From Rhodococcus antarcticus (GTDB lineage Bacteria; Actinomycetota; Actinomycetes; Mycobacteriales; Mycobacteriaceae): a stretch of 64,000 nucleotides of DNA. The DNA lies in NCBI RefSeq assembly GCF_026153295.1, contig NZ_CP110615.1:620001-684000 (forward strand), in the 5' to 3' direction. Below the pieces are notes generated by a model. It searched no databases and was not told where the DNA came from. It saw only the letters and a program-made list of their open reading frames with translations. This document shows, piece after piece, positions 40,939 through 49,114 of the stretch. Both the position numbers and the translations under genes were made by a program. The stretch's first letter is position 1. Every line of letters begins with the position of its first letter.

Positions 40939-43086
40939 GTGGGTATCGCGCTGCCCGCGATGATCAGCGCACCGGCCGCGGCGGCGCTGGGCACGAGCTG
41001 GCCCCAGGTCGACGAGGACTCCGTCGACGGCCTGGCCGCGACCTTCGCCCGGGCCGCCGACGCGCTGGACACCCACGCCCTCGACGCCGACCGGCACACC
41101 CAGGGCGTGCTGGCCGCGAGCACCGGGGGCCTCGCCGACGGGCTGAGCCACGCGTCCGGCGCACTCGTCGGGTCGGCCGACTCCACGGCCGCCACCACCG
41201 CGGCGAAGCTGCGCGCCTCCTCGGTCGAGCTCGCCGCGGACGCGGCGGGCGTGCGGGGGACCAAGGTGGGGGTCATCGACGACCTCAGCACCCTCACCGA
41301 GCGGCTGGCGGTCCTGCACGCCACGGGCCCGTTGACCGCGGGCGGTGCGAGCCTCCTGCCGGAGGACGAGGTGCGGGCGGCGTCGCAGGCGATCGCGCAC
41401 CGGCACACCACGCTCGTGGACACCCTGGGTGGGTCGGGGCGGTCGGTCGCAGAGGTCGGCGGGCACGACGCCGGCGTGGCCGCGCCGGCCGTGGGCACCG
41501 TGGCCGGGCTCGCGCCGGCGGTCGTGTCCCCGGTGCTCGACAGGGGTGCGTCCGACGACGTGGTGTCCTCGGTCCACGGCGCCCAGGTGCCGGACGTGGT
41601 TGCTCCGGGCCGGGTGGTGGACCCGGTCGTCGCGGGCGTGGTGCCGCCACCGCCCGACCTGGCGGTCCCGGACGCTCCCGCGGCCGTCGGCGCCGTGGTG
41701 GACGCCCCCGACCAGGTGCTCCCGGACGCCTCCGGTGCTCCGGTCGGTCCCGCCGCGGTGCCGCACGCGCTCGACCCGGACAGCACGGGACCGGTCCGGA
41801 TCCCCGCGGCAGCGGACGCTGGACCGGCCCCGTCGGAGCCACCCCGGCCCGGAGCGCTGGACGCCGACCCGGCGCGGGTCTCGGCGCAGTCCGCCGCGGC
41901 GCCGGCCCTGGCCCCGCCGCCGACGACTGCGGTCGCTCCGTCCGCACCGGTGGCCGCCTCCGGTGCGCCCGCGGTGGCGGTCACCGGTCCGTCCGCACCC
42001 GTGCTCGGCGCCGGTGGCGCGAACTCCTCGGCCGGCCCGGTCGGCGGCGGACCCCCCGCTCCGGGGGCGGCCCCGCCCGTGGCTCCCGCCGGTCGGGCCG
42101 GACCGACTGCCTTCGCCGGACCGACTGCCTACGCCGGACCGACTGCCTTCGCCGGCCCCACGGCGGCCGCCGGACCCGCCGCCGCCGGACCCGCCGCGTC
42201 GGTGGCGCCCGCCCCCCGCACGCCCGTCGACGGGTCCCGAGCCGTTGCGGCAGCGACGCCCGCGCCGGGGCTGTCGCGGGCCTCGGCCCCCGTGGCCGTC
42301 GACACCGTCACCGCCACCCGTGCGACTGCCGCCCCGGCGGACCCGTCCCGAGCCCCTGCTCCCGCCGAACCCGCGGTGCTGCTGGGGTTGCTGGCCTTCC
42401 CCGCCGGCACCACGCCCGTCCGGACCGCCCGTCCCGCACGCCAGCTCCCGCCGCCGGTCGGGGAGGCGCGCCCGGGGCTGTGCGTGCCGCCCGGGGACCA
42501 CCCCACCCACCCCGACCTCGCCCTCTCCACCACTCGGGCACCTGGACCGGTGGCCGTCGCGCTCGACAGGACCCGCCTGCTGCACGGCTGGGACCCGCTC
42601 GGCGGCGGGAACGAGGTCGAGGTGGAGCGCCGGTTCGTCGTCCGCCCGGCCACCGACGACCACCCCGCCGAGCACGTGTGGCCACCCTCCGAGCTGCACC
42701 CCGAGGGGGCCGTGGCCCCGGACCGCCGCCGACCGGTGCGGCTCGAGGTCGGTGTGCTGCTCGACCTGCTGGGCACCACCGAGGGGCGGGTGGTGGCCGA
42801 GGCCGGCACGCCGTTCGCGCTGCGGTCGGAGCCGGCCGTGCACGCCGAGCGGGTCCTGCGCCGGCTGCGGGTCACCCGTCCGCTGCCGGCGTGGGAGTCG
42901 CACCTCACGGCCTGGTTCGCCCAGCCCGGCGGCGGGTTGCGCTACCGGCTGACCCATCCTGTCGCCGAGCTGGTGGCCACCGGCTGGCTCGTCGACGCCC
43001 ACGAGCTCGACGCCCACGAGCTCGACGCCCGTGAGACCGACACCAGCGGGACCGCACCCGGGCAGGAGCAGTCCCGTGGACGCTGA
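40939..43086 (+). CDS. Large T7SS-type effector-like protein with C-terminal TNT domain
   Basis: A 715-residue protein without a signal peptide. Residues 1 to about 180 are helical (LAATFARAADALDTHALD, then RAASQAIAHRHTTLVDTLGG), like the leader of WXG/LXG-type substrates. Residues 180-540 are a Pro/Ala/Val-rich linker including hexapeptide repeats (GPTAFA/GPTAYA). The C-terminus, about 545-685, resembles the TNT toxin domain (DUF4237): LEVGVLLDLLGTTEG, AGTPFALRSEP, TRPLPAWESHLTAWFAQPGGG, and PVAELVATGWL. TNT of M. tuberculosis CpnT hydrolyses NAD. Here DLLG replaces the usual D-R-x-G and GGGLRY the usual GGGxQY, so activity is doubtful. A small gene in the immunity position overlaps its 3' end. 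Confidence 0.75.
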   Translation: MGIALPAMISAPAAAALGTSWPQVDEDSVDGLAATFARAADALDTHALDADRHTQGVLAASTGGLADGLSHASGALVGSADSTAATTAAKLRASSVELAADAAGVRGTKVGVIDDLSTLTERLAVLHATGPLTAGGASLLPEDEVRAASQAIAHRHTTLVDTLGGSGRSVAEVGGHDAGVAAPAVGTVAGLAPAVVSPVLDRGASDDVVSSVHGAQVPDVVAPGRVVDPVVAGVVPPPPDLAVPDAPAAVGAVVDAPDQVLPDASGAPVGPAAVPHALDPDSTGPVRIPAAADAGPAPSEPPRPGALDADPARVSAQSAAAPALAPPPTTAVAPSAPVAASGAPAVAVTGPSAPVLGAGGANSSAGPVGGGPPAPGAAPPVAPAGRAGPTAFAGPTAYAGPTAFAGPTAAAGPAAAGPAASVAPAPRTPVDGSRAVAAATPAPGLSRASAPVAVDTVTATRATAAPADPSRAPAPAEPAVLLGLLAFPAGTTPVRTARPARQLPPPVGEARPGLCVPPGDHPTHPDLALSTTRAPGPVAVALDRTRLLHGWDPLGGGNEVEVERRFVVRPATDDHPAEHVWPPSELHPEGAVAPDRRRPVRLEVGVLLDLLGTTEGRVVAEAGTPFALRSEPAVHAERVLRRLRVTRPLPAWESHLTAWFAQPGGGLRYRLTHPVAELVATGWLVDAHELDAHELDARETDTSGTAPGQEQSRGR
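42108..42166 (+). repeat. 18-nt tandem repeat in the effector linker
   Basis: Three units of the form GCCGGACCGACTGCCTTC (one with TAC for TTC) encode GPTAFA/GPTAYA, then degrade into GPTAAAGPAAAGPA. A second small repeat near the C-terminus (about 43000-43030) encodes DAHEL twice. Confidence 0.8.
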
Positions 43087-43399
43087 GGGGGTGCGCGGCC
43101 TGGTCCGGGCCCTCGGCGTGCCCGATGCGCTGGTCAGCGTGGGGGAGGAGGTGGACGGGACCTGGTGCCTGGTCCCCACCCCGCTCGACGAGCTCGGCAT
43201 GGCGACGGTGGAGGGGGAGCCCTGGGAGGTGTTCTGGCGCGAGCACGGCGACCGCTTCGACTGGGTGCGCTTCACCGACGAGCGGACCGCCTGCTGGTAC
43301 CTGCTCGGGCGCCTGGCGCACAGCCAGCTCCTGCGGGGGTCGCTCACCGCTCGTGCGGCGCCGGGCGAACCTGAGGACCCGCTCAGGGGCGGGGCCTAG
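43076..43399 (+). CDS. Putative immunity protein for the TNT-type effector
   Basis: A 107-residue acidic protein whose GTG start overlaps the end of the effector gene by eleven bases, with AGGAG upstream. The sequence LVRALGVPDALVSVGEEVDGTWCLV and then EPWEVFWREHGDRFDWVRFTDERTACWYLLGRLAH has the make-up of small immunity proteins found behind polymorphic toxins: an antiparallel sheet with conserved Trp/Phe and an acid-rich face, then a terminal helix. I recognise no named family with certainty. Its size, acidity and coupling to the toxin-like gene are the reasons for the call. Its stop codon TAG is also part of the -10 element of the response-regulator gene. Confidence 0.55.
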   Translation: MDAEGVRGLVRALGVPDALVSVGEEVDGTWCLVPTPLDELGMATVEGEPWEVFWREHGDRFDWVRFTDERTACWYLLGRLAHSQLLRGSLTARAAPGEPEDPLRGGA

Positions 43400-43409
43400 G
43401 CTCCGCCGC

Positions 43410-44099
43410 GTGACCACAGTCTTGCTCGCCGAGGACGACGAGGCGATCGCGTCCCCGCTGGCCCGCGCCCTGCAGCGCGAGGGATACACCGTGCAGGTCG
43501 TCGGGGACGGGCCGGGTGCGCTCGAGCTCGCCAGCACCGACCCGTTCGACCTGGTGGTGCTCGACCTGGGGCTGCCCGGGATGGACGGTCTGGAGGTGTG
43601 CCGGCGGCTGCGGGCGGTGCGGCCGGACCTGGCGGTGCTGATGCTCACCGCCCGCACCGACGAGGTCGACTTCGTCGTCGGCCTCGACGCCGGGGCCGAC
43701 GACTACGTGGGCAAGCCGTTCCGCCTGGCCGAGCTGATGGCCAGGGTGCGGGCGCTGCTGCGCCGCCGCCCGGGGGGCGGCGAGGACGTGGTCGACGTGG
43801 CCGGGGTGCGGATGGAGCACGCCGCGCACCGGGTGCAGGTCGACGGCGTGGAGGTGGGCCTGGCCAACAAGGAGTACGAGCTGCTGAAGGTGCTGCTCGA
43901 GCACGCCGGTCAGGTGGTCACCCGCGAGCAGATCCTCAGCGAGGTGTGGGGCGACACGTCGCTGCGCGGCTCCAAGACCCTCGACATGCACATGTCGTGG
44001 CTGCGCCGCAAGATCGCGGGGGACGGGGACCCGGCCGACGTCGACCGGCGGATCTCCACGGTGCGCGGGGTCGGCTTCCGCTTCAACAGCCCCGCCTGA
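43410..44099 (+). CDS. OmpR/PhoB-family response regulator
   Basis: A 229-residue response regulator. Receiver: LLAEDDEAIASPLARAL, phosphorylation site in DLVVLDLGLPGMDGLEV (about Asp51), MLTARTDEVD, and DDYVGKPFRLAELMARVRALLRR. DNA-binding winged helix: LANKEYELLKVLLEHAGQVVTREQILSEVWG, SKTLDMHMSWLRRKI and VRGVGFRF. The lysine (GKPF) of the switch is present. GTG 43410 lies seven bases after a TAGGCT -10 element made partly from the preceding stop codon. It is followed three bases later by its sensor kinase gene. Targets are unknown; the position downstream of the T7SS-type cassette could be coincidental. Confidence 0.92.
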   Translation: MTTVLLAEDDEAIASPLARALQREGYTVQVVGDGPGALELASTDPFDLVVLDLGLPGMDGLEVCRRLRAVRPDLAVLMLTARTDEVDFVVGLDAGADDYVGKPFRLAELMARVRALLRRRPGGGEDVVDVAGVRMEHAAHRVQVDGVEVGLANKEYELLKVLLEHAGQVVTREQILSEVWGDTSLRGSKTLDMHMSWLRRKIAGDGDPADVDRRISTVRGVGFRFNSPA

Positions 44100-44102
44100 G
44101 CC

Positions 44103-45434
44103 GTGCGCAGCCGCATCCTGCGCTCCACGCTGCTGGTGGTGCTGGCCACGGCCGTGCTGCTCGGGGTGCCGCTGGTGTTCACCACCTGGAAGCTCGTGGA
44201 GGACATCACCCGGACCGACCTGGCGGCCCGGCTGGACCGTGTCGCCGCAGACGTGGTGGTCCAGGAGGGGGAGGACGGCGAGCTCACCGGACCGCTGGAC
44301 ACCGATCGGCTCCGCCTGGCCGTGCCCGCCGACGGTCGGCTCGTCGTGCGCTACCCGGACGGCCGGGGCACCACGGCCACCTCGGTGATCGGCCGGGCGG
44401 ACGTCGGTCCGGCGATCACCGAGACCCTCGACCTCGGACGCGGTGGTGTGCTGCTGCTGCAGGTGCCCTCGGCGCAGGTCCGCACCACCCAGCTGCAGTC
44501 CACCGCCGTGGTCGCGCTCGTGGTGCTGCTGTCGGTGGTCGGGGGTGCGGTGGTCTCAGGGCTGACCGCACGTCGCCTCGCCGGGCCGCTCCAGGATCTG
44601 GCGAGCCGCGCCGCCCGGCTGGGCTCCGGCGACTTCCGCCCCGCCCCGCGCCGCTACGGGGTGGTCGAGCTCGACCGTGTCTCCGACGTGCTGGACTCCT
44701 CCGCCGTCGAGCTGGCGGCGCTGCTGCAGCGCGAGCGCGAGCTCGTCGGCGACGTCTCCCACCAGCTGCGCAGCCGCCTGACCGCGGTGCGGCTGCGCCT
44801 GGACGAGCTGGCCGAGCACGCCGATCCGGCCGTGGTGGAGGAGGCGGGCGCGGCCATGAGCCAGGTGGACCGGCTGACCGCGGCCGTCGACGAGATGGTG
44901 CTGGCCTCGCGCACGGTGCGCACCGCCGGGGCGGACCCGCTGGACGTCGGCGCCGAGCTGGGGGCGCTGGTGGCGGAGTGGCAGGTCCTGTACGCGCAGG
45001 CTGGCCGCTCGCTGCAGCTGGACGCCGAGCCCGGGGTTCTGGCCCGGGCCACCCCGAGCCGGCTGCGCGAGGCGGTGGTGGTGCTGGTGGAGAACGCGCT
45101 GGTGCACGGGGGTGGGCCGGTGACCGTGACGGTGACCCGGGCCCTCGTCCGGGCGAGCTCCACCAGCGCGGGCCGCGAGCCCACGGTGCTGGTGGAGGTG
45201 GGCGACTCCGGACCGGGAGTCCCCGAGGAGCTCGTCGCGCACGTGTTCGAGCGGGGGTTCTCCGGAGCGGACAGCTCCGGGGTGGGCCTGGCGCTGGCCC
45301 GCGCCCTGGTGGAGACCGACGGTGGGCGCCTCGAGATGCGCCGCGCACGCCCGGCCCTGTTCACGATCTTCCTCGCCGCAGCCGGCGACGGTCCGTCGGT
45401 GCCCGCCGTCGCGGGTGCGCGCGAGCCCCGCTGA
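44103..45434 (+). CDS. Sensor histidine kinase
   Basis: A 443-residue kinase paired with the regulator upstream. It has an N-terminal transmembrane helix (ILRSTLLVVLATAVLLGVPLV), a roughly 100-residue extracytoplasmic sensor part, a second helix (STAVVALVVLLSVVGGAVVSGL), a HAMP domain ending ARLGSGDF, and the phosphoacceptor helix ELVGDVSHQLRSRLTAVRLRLDEL with its histidine near residue 221. The ATP-binding domain includes VLVENALVHGGG (N box), DSGPGVPEE (G1), FERGFSGADSSGVGLALARAL (F and G2). The extracytoplasmic part shows no motif that reveals the signal. GTG 44103 start; it converges on gtrA. Confidence 0.92.
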   Translation: MRSRILRSTLLVVLATAVLLGVPLVFTTWKLVEDITRTDLAARLDRVAADVVVQEGEDGELTGPLDTDRLRLAVPADGRLVVRYPDGRGTTATSVIGRADVGPAITETLDLGRGGVLLLQVPSAQVRTTQLQSTAVVALVVLLSVVGGAVVSGLTARRLAGPLQDLASRAARLGSGDFRPAPRRYGVVELDRVSDVLDSSAVELAALLQRERELVGDVSHQLRSRLTAVRLRLDELAEHADPAVVEEAGAAMSQVDRLTAAVDEMVLASRTVRTAGADPLDVGAELGALVAEWQVLYAQAGRSLQLDAEPGVLARATPSRLREAVVVLVENALVHGGGPVTVTVTRALVRASSTSAGREPTVLVEVGDSGPGVPEELVAHVFERGFSGADSSGVGLALARALVETDGGRLEMRRARPALFTIFLAAAGDGPSVPAVAGAREPR

Positions 45435-45445
45435 CCGGTTCCGGC

Positions 45446-46000
45446 TCAGCTGTGGCCGAGCTCCTCCTCCAGGGCGGCGGCCTCGTCCAGGTCACCGGCC
45501 GTGGCGGCCAGGGCCGCCTCGTCGTCGGGGAAGACGAACCGGCGGAAGGCCCACCAGCGGAAGGCCATCGCCAGCAGCGTGCCGATGATCTGCGCCGAGA
45601 GGAAGTCCGCGACGTTCTCGGTGGTGGCGGAGACGGCGGGCACCCGCAGGTCGAGCACGTAGCTCGAGATCCACAGCGGGACCGAGTTGATCACGAGCCC
45701 CACCGCGCTGACGAGGAAGAACAGCACCGCCTCGTGGCGCGTCTCCCGCCCGCCCCGCGTGCGGAAGGACCACTCGCGGTTGAGGACGTAGGAGAGGATC
45801 GTCGCGACCAGCGTGGCGATGATCTTCGCCGTGACGGGCTTGGTCTCCAGGACGGTCGACTTCAGGGTGAAGAAGATGACCGTGTCGACGACGAAGGTGG
45901 TGCCGCCGACGACGGCGAACTTCAGCAGCTCGCGGTTCTCGAGGGCCTTCTCCTGGAGATCGGGCGGCAGGCGGCGCACAGCCGACTCGATGAAGGACAC
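45446..46000 (-). CDS. GtrA-family membrane protein
   Basis: A 184-residue GtrA-like protein with four transmembrane segments: ELLKFAVVGGTTFVVDTVIFFTL, KIIATLVATILSYVLNREWSF with the conserved N-R-x-W/F, HEAVLFFLVSAVGLVINSVPL, and a final AQIIGTLLAMAFRWWAFRRFVF. GtrA proteins are thought to help flip polyprenyl-linked sugars for cell-wall glycans. It corresponds to Rv3277, which in M. tuberculosis is adjacent to Rv3278c; here 5.4 kb of cassette lies between them. GTG 46000 is the likely start; the upstream extension covers the purK promoter. Divergent from purK. Confidence 0.88.
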   Translation of the reverse strand: MSFIESAVRRLPPDLQEKALENRELLKFAVVGGTTFVVDTVIFFTLKSTVLETKPVTAKIIATLVATILSYVLNREWSFRTRGGRETRHEAVLFFLVSAVGLVINSVPLWISSYVLDLRVPAVSATTENVADFLSAQIIGTLLAMAFRWWAFRRFVFPDDEAALAATAGDLDEAAALEEELGHS

Positions 46001-46082
46001 TGCGTCACTGTACGGACAGCACCTGTGGGGCTCCTGGTCCGGCGCGCACCGTCGGTGCCCTGACGTGGCACGATCAGCCACC

Positions 46083-47279
46083 GTGAGCAGCCCTGCGCCC
46101 GTCGTCGCCATGGTCGGGGGAGGTCAGCTCGCCCGGATGACCCACCAGGCCGCCATCGCGCTCGGCCAGGGCCTGCGGGTGCTCGCGGCCCGCGCCGACG
46201 ACCCGGCCGCCCAGGTCAGCGCCGACGTCGTCCTCGGCGAGCACACCGACCTCGACGCGCTGCGGGCCGTGGCCGTCGGGGCGAGCGTGCTGACCTTCGA
46301 CCACGAGCACGTGCCCCAGGAGCACCTCGCCACCCTGGTCGCCGAGGGCGTCACCGTGCTGCCGCCTCCCGGTGCCCTGCTGCACGCGCAGGACAAGCTG
46401 GTCATGCGCCGACGGCTGTCCGAGCTCGGCGTCCCCGTGCCCCCGTTCGCCGTGGTGCGCTCCGTCACCGACGTGCACGAGTTCGGCGACGTCCACGGGT
46501 GGCCCTGCGTGCTCAAGGCCGTCCGGGGTGGCTACGACGGTCGCGGCGTGTGGGTGCTCGACCGGGACGGGGTGGCCGAGGTGGTCGACGCCCAGCTCGC
46601 GGCCGGCACACCGCTCATGGTCGAGCAGCGGGTGGACTTCGCCCGCGAGCTGGCTGCCGTGGTCGCCCGCTCGCCGTTCGGGCAGGGCGCGGCGTGGCCG
46701 GTGGTGCAGACCGTGCAGCGCGACGGCACCTGCGCCCTCGTGCTCGCCCCCGCCCCGGACCTGCACCCGGACCTCGCCGAGGCCGCCGAGCAGCTCGCGC
46801 TGCGCATCGCGGCCGAGCTGGGCGTCGTGGGGGTGCTGGCCGTCGAGCTGTTCGAGACCCGGTCCTCGGGCTCGGGGCCCGGGCGGCTGGTGGTCAACGA
46901 GCTCGCCATGCGACCGCACAACTCGGGGCACTGGAGCATCGAGGGCGCGCGCACCAGCCAGTTCGAGCAGCACCTGCGCGCGGTGCTCGACTACCCCCTG
47001 GGCGACACCTCCACCACCGCCCCGGCCGTCGTCATGGCCAACGTGCTCGGAGCTCCTGACGCGCCGGTGATGACGCTGGACGAGCGGGCGCACCACCTGT
47101 TCGCCCGGCTGCCCGAGGCCAAGCTGCACCTGTACGGCAAGGGCGAGCGGCCCGGCCGGAAGCTCGGCCACGTGACGGTCCTCGGCGACGAGGTCACCGA
47201 GGTCGCCGAGCGGGCCGAGCGGGCCGCGCACTGGATGAGCCACGCCGAGTGGACCGACGGATGGGACCCCCATGCCTGA
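46083..47279 (+). CDS. purK: N5-carboxyaminoimidazole ribonucleotide synthase
   Basis: A 398-residue ATP-grasp enzyme: [19 protein letters not shown] (N-terminal fold), [33 protein letters not shown] (the ATP-grasp glycine loop), [24 protein letters not shown] and [31 protein letters not shown]. It makes N5-CAIR from AIR, bicarbonate and ATP, the step before PurE in purine synthesis. Matches Rv3276c. GTG 46083 begins [17 protein letters not shown]. Its end overlaps purE by eight bases, indicating one operon. Confidence 0.95.
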   Translation: MSSPAPVVAMVGGGQLARMTHQAAIALGQGLRVLAARADDPAAQVSADVVLGEHTDLDALRAVAVGASVLTFDHEHVPQEHLATLVAEGVTVLPPPGALLHAQDKLVMRRRLSELGVPVPPFAVVRSVTDVHEFGDVHGWPCVLKAVRGGYDGRGVWVLDRDGVAEVVDAQLAAGTPLMVEQRVDFARELAAVVARSPFGQGAAWPVVQTVQRDGTCALVLAPAPDLHPDLAEAAEQLALRIAAELGVVGVLAVELFETRSSGSGPGRLVVNELAMRPHNSGHWSIEGARTSQFEQHLRAVLDYPLGDTSTTAPAVVMANVLGAPDAPVMTLDERAHHLFARLPEAKLHLYGKGERPGRKLGHVTVLGDEVTEVAERAERAAHWMSHAEWTDGWDPHA

Positions 47280-47799
47280 GCCCCGCACGCCCGGGACCGC
47301 ACCCGCCCCCCGCGTCAGCATCGTCATGGGCAGCGACTCCGACTGGCCGGTGCTGCAGGCCGCCGCGGAGGCGCTGGCCGAGTTCGGCGTGGCCTTCGAG
47401 GTGGGTGTGCTCAGCGCGCACCGCACCCCGCAGCGGATGCTCGACCACGCCCGGGGTGCGGCGTCGCGGGGGGTGCAGGTGATCGTCGCCGGGGCGGGTG
47501 GCGCCGCGCACCTGCCCGGGATGGTCGCCTCGGCCACCCCGCTGCCCGTGATCGGGGTCCCCGTGCCGCTGCGCCACCTCGACGGCCTGGACTCCCTGCT
47601 GTCCATCGTGCAGATGCCCGCCGGGGTGCCGGTGGCCACGGTGGGCATCGGTGCTGCGCGCAACGCCGGGCTGCTCGCCGTGCGCATCCTGGCCGTGGCG
47701 GACCCGGTGCTGCGCCAGCAGGTGCTCGACTTCCAGGCTGCGCTGGAGGCGACCGTGCTCGCCAAGGACGCGGCGCTGCAGCAGACCCTGCTCGGGTGA
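47272..47799 (+). CDS. purE: N5-carboxyaminoimidazole ribonucleotide mutase (class I PurE)
   Basis: A 175-residue class I PurE. It shows [16 protein letters not shown] (phosphate-binding loop with the catalytic serine), [18 protein letters not shown] (catalytic histidine), [52 protein letters not shown], and [11 protein letters not shown]. It rearranges N5-CAIR to CAIR, forming an octamer in the cytosol. Matches Rv3275c next to purK. The start at ATG 47272 lies within the end of purK, and its stop overlaps the GTG of the MFS gene (GTGA), so the three genes are coupled. Confidence 0.96.
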   Translation: MPEPRTPGTAPAPRVSIVMGSDSDWPVLQAAAEALAEFGVAFEVGVLSAHRTPQRMLDHARGAASRGVQVIVAGAGGAAHLPGMVASATPLPVIGVPVPLRHLDGLDSLLSIVQMPAGVPVATVGIGAARNAGLLAVRILAVADPVLRQQVLDFQAALEATVLAKDAALQQTLLG

Positions 47800-49025
47800 G
47801 CGCGTCCACGGCCACCCCGGCCCGCGTGGGTGGTGGGCTGCTGCTGGTCGCCGGCACCGTCCTCGTCGCGCTGAACCTGCGCACCGCGATCACCAGCCTG
47901 GGGGCGGTGCTGCCGCAGGTGCAGGACGGGCTGGGGATGTCCTCCACCGTGGCCGGGCTGCTCACCTCGGTCGCCCCCGTGTGCTTCGCCGTCGTGGGGG
48001 TCACGACCCCGGCGCTGGTGCGCCGCTTCGACCTCCGCACGGTCCTGCTCGCGGCCATGGTCGCGCTCACCGCGGGTCTCGCCCTGCGCTCGATCACCAC
48101 CGCGAGCTGGGCGTTCGTGCTCACCAGCGTGCTGGCCCTGGCCGGGCTCGCCGTGGGCAACGTGGCCATGCCGACGCTGGTCAAGCTCTACTTCCCCGAC
48201 CGGGTGGGGCCGATGACGGCGCTGTACACCACGTCGCTCTCGATCGGCGCGGCGACGTCGGCCGCGATCACCGTCCCGCTGGGTGCGGCCTTCGGCGGGT
48301 GGCGCGCCGGGCTCGGCCTGTGGGCGGTCACGGCCGCGCTGGCCACGGTGCCCTGGCTGCTGACCCTGCGCCGTCCCGCGCCCGTGGTGGCCGTGCCCGC
48401 GGGGGTGGAGCACCGGGTGGTGGCCCTGGTCCACAGCCGCACGGCGTGGGCCGTGGCCGTGCTGTTCGGCATGCAGGCGCTCAACGCGTACACGCTGCTC
48501 GGCTGGCTCGCCCCCCTGCTGCAGGACGCCGGGTGGAGCGAGCGCGGCGCCGGCCTGCTGCTGGGGCTGTACTCGGCGCTGGCCATCCCGGGTTCGCTGC
48601 TGCTGCCCGTGCTCGCGGTGCGCCGGCCGGACCAGCGGGGCGTGATCGCGGTGCTCGTCGCCTGCTACGTGGCGGGCTACGCGGGACTGGCGCTCTCCCC
48701 GGGCGCCGGGGCCGTGCTGTGGGTCGTGCTCGCCGGGTTCGGTGGCTGGCTGTTCCCGCTGGTGCTGGTGCTCATCCCGCTGCGCGCGGAGACGGCGTCG
48801 GGCGCGTCCGCGCTCTCGGGGTTCAGCCAGAGCGTGGGCTACCTGCTCGCGGCGCTCGGTCCGGTGCTGTTCGGGGCCGGCCACGACCTGCTGGGCTCGT
48901 GGACCGTGCCGCTGGTGGTGCTCACGCTGACGATGGTGCCGACCCTGGCCGCGGGCTGGATCTGCGGGCCGCCGGGCTCGGTCGAGGCGGACCTCGGTCC
49001 GCGGTCGGCCGCCCCGGCACGGTGA
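47796..49025 (+). CDS. CynX/NimT-family MFS transporter
   Basis: A 409-residue permease with 12 predicted helices. The first helix ends in the family signature [18 protein letters not shown]; others include [40 protein letters not shown], and [34 protein letters not shown]. CynX/NimT proteins include cyanate and 2-nitroimidazole transporters; the substrate here is open. The four-base overlap with purE may mean it is expressed with purine genes, perhaps exporting a purine analogue, but that is inference. A gap of 89 bases precedes the acyl-CoA dehydrogenase gene. Confidence 0.88.
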   Translation: MSASTATPARVGGGLLLVAGTVLVALNLRTAITSLGAVLPQVQDGLGMSSTVAGLLTSVAPVCFAVVGVTTPALVRRFDLRTVLLAAMVALTAGLALRSITTASWAFVLTSVLALAGLAVGNVAMPTLVKLYFPDRVGPMTALYTTSLSIGAATSAAITVPLGAAFGGWRAGLGLWAVTAALATVPWLLTLRRPAPVVAVPAGVEHRVVALVHSRTAWAVAVLFGMQALNAYTLLGWLAPLLQDAGWSERGAGLLLGLYSALAIPGSLLLPVLAVRRPDQRGVIAVLVACYVAGYAGLALSPGAGAVLWVVLAGFGGWLFPLVLVLIPLRAETASGASALSGFSQSVGYLLAALGPVLFGAGHDLLGSWTVPLVVLTLTMVPTLAAGWICGPPGSVEADLGPRSAAPAR

Positions 49026-49114
49026 ACCCGGTCACGGCCGGGGTGCGAAGGCCTGCCGGTGGCCGGGGGCGGGCCTACGATCCGGTTATCCATCGCTAAC
49101 AGGAGGCAGGCACC

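Noticed and set aside
40939..43086. Orthologue of M. tuberculosis CpnT
   Set aside because: Only the C-terminal TNT-like domain is shared; the leader and linker differ and key catalytic positions are not conserved.
40270..43347. A 1025-codon open frame on the minus strand
   Set aside because: It is antisense to the effector cassette; its residue composition (Arg/Gly/Ser-rich) and lack of any domain mark it as a GC-bias shadow.
46074..48884. A 936-codon minus-strand frame over purK-purE-MFS
   Set aside because: Composition (Arg/His/Gly/Gln) is that of an antisense frame; the genes on the plus strand are unmistakable.
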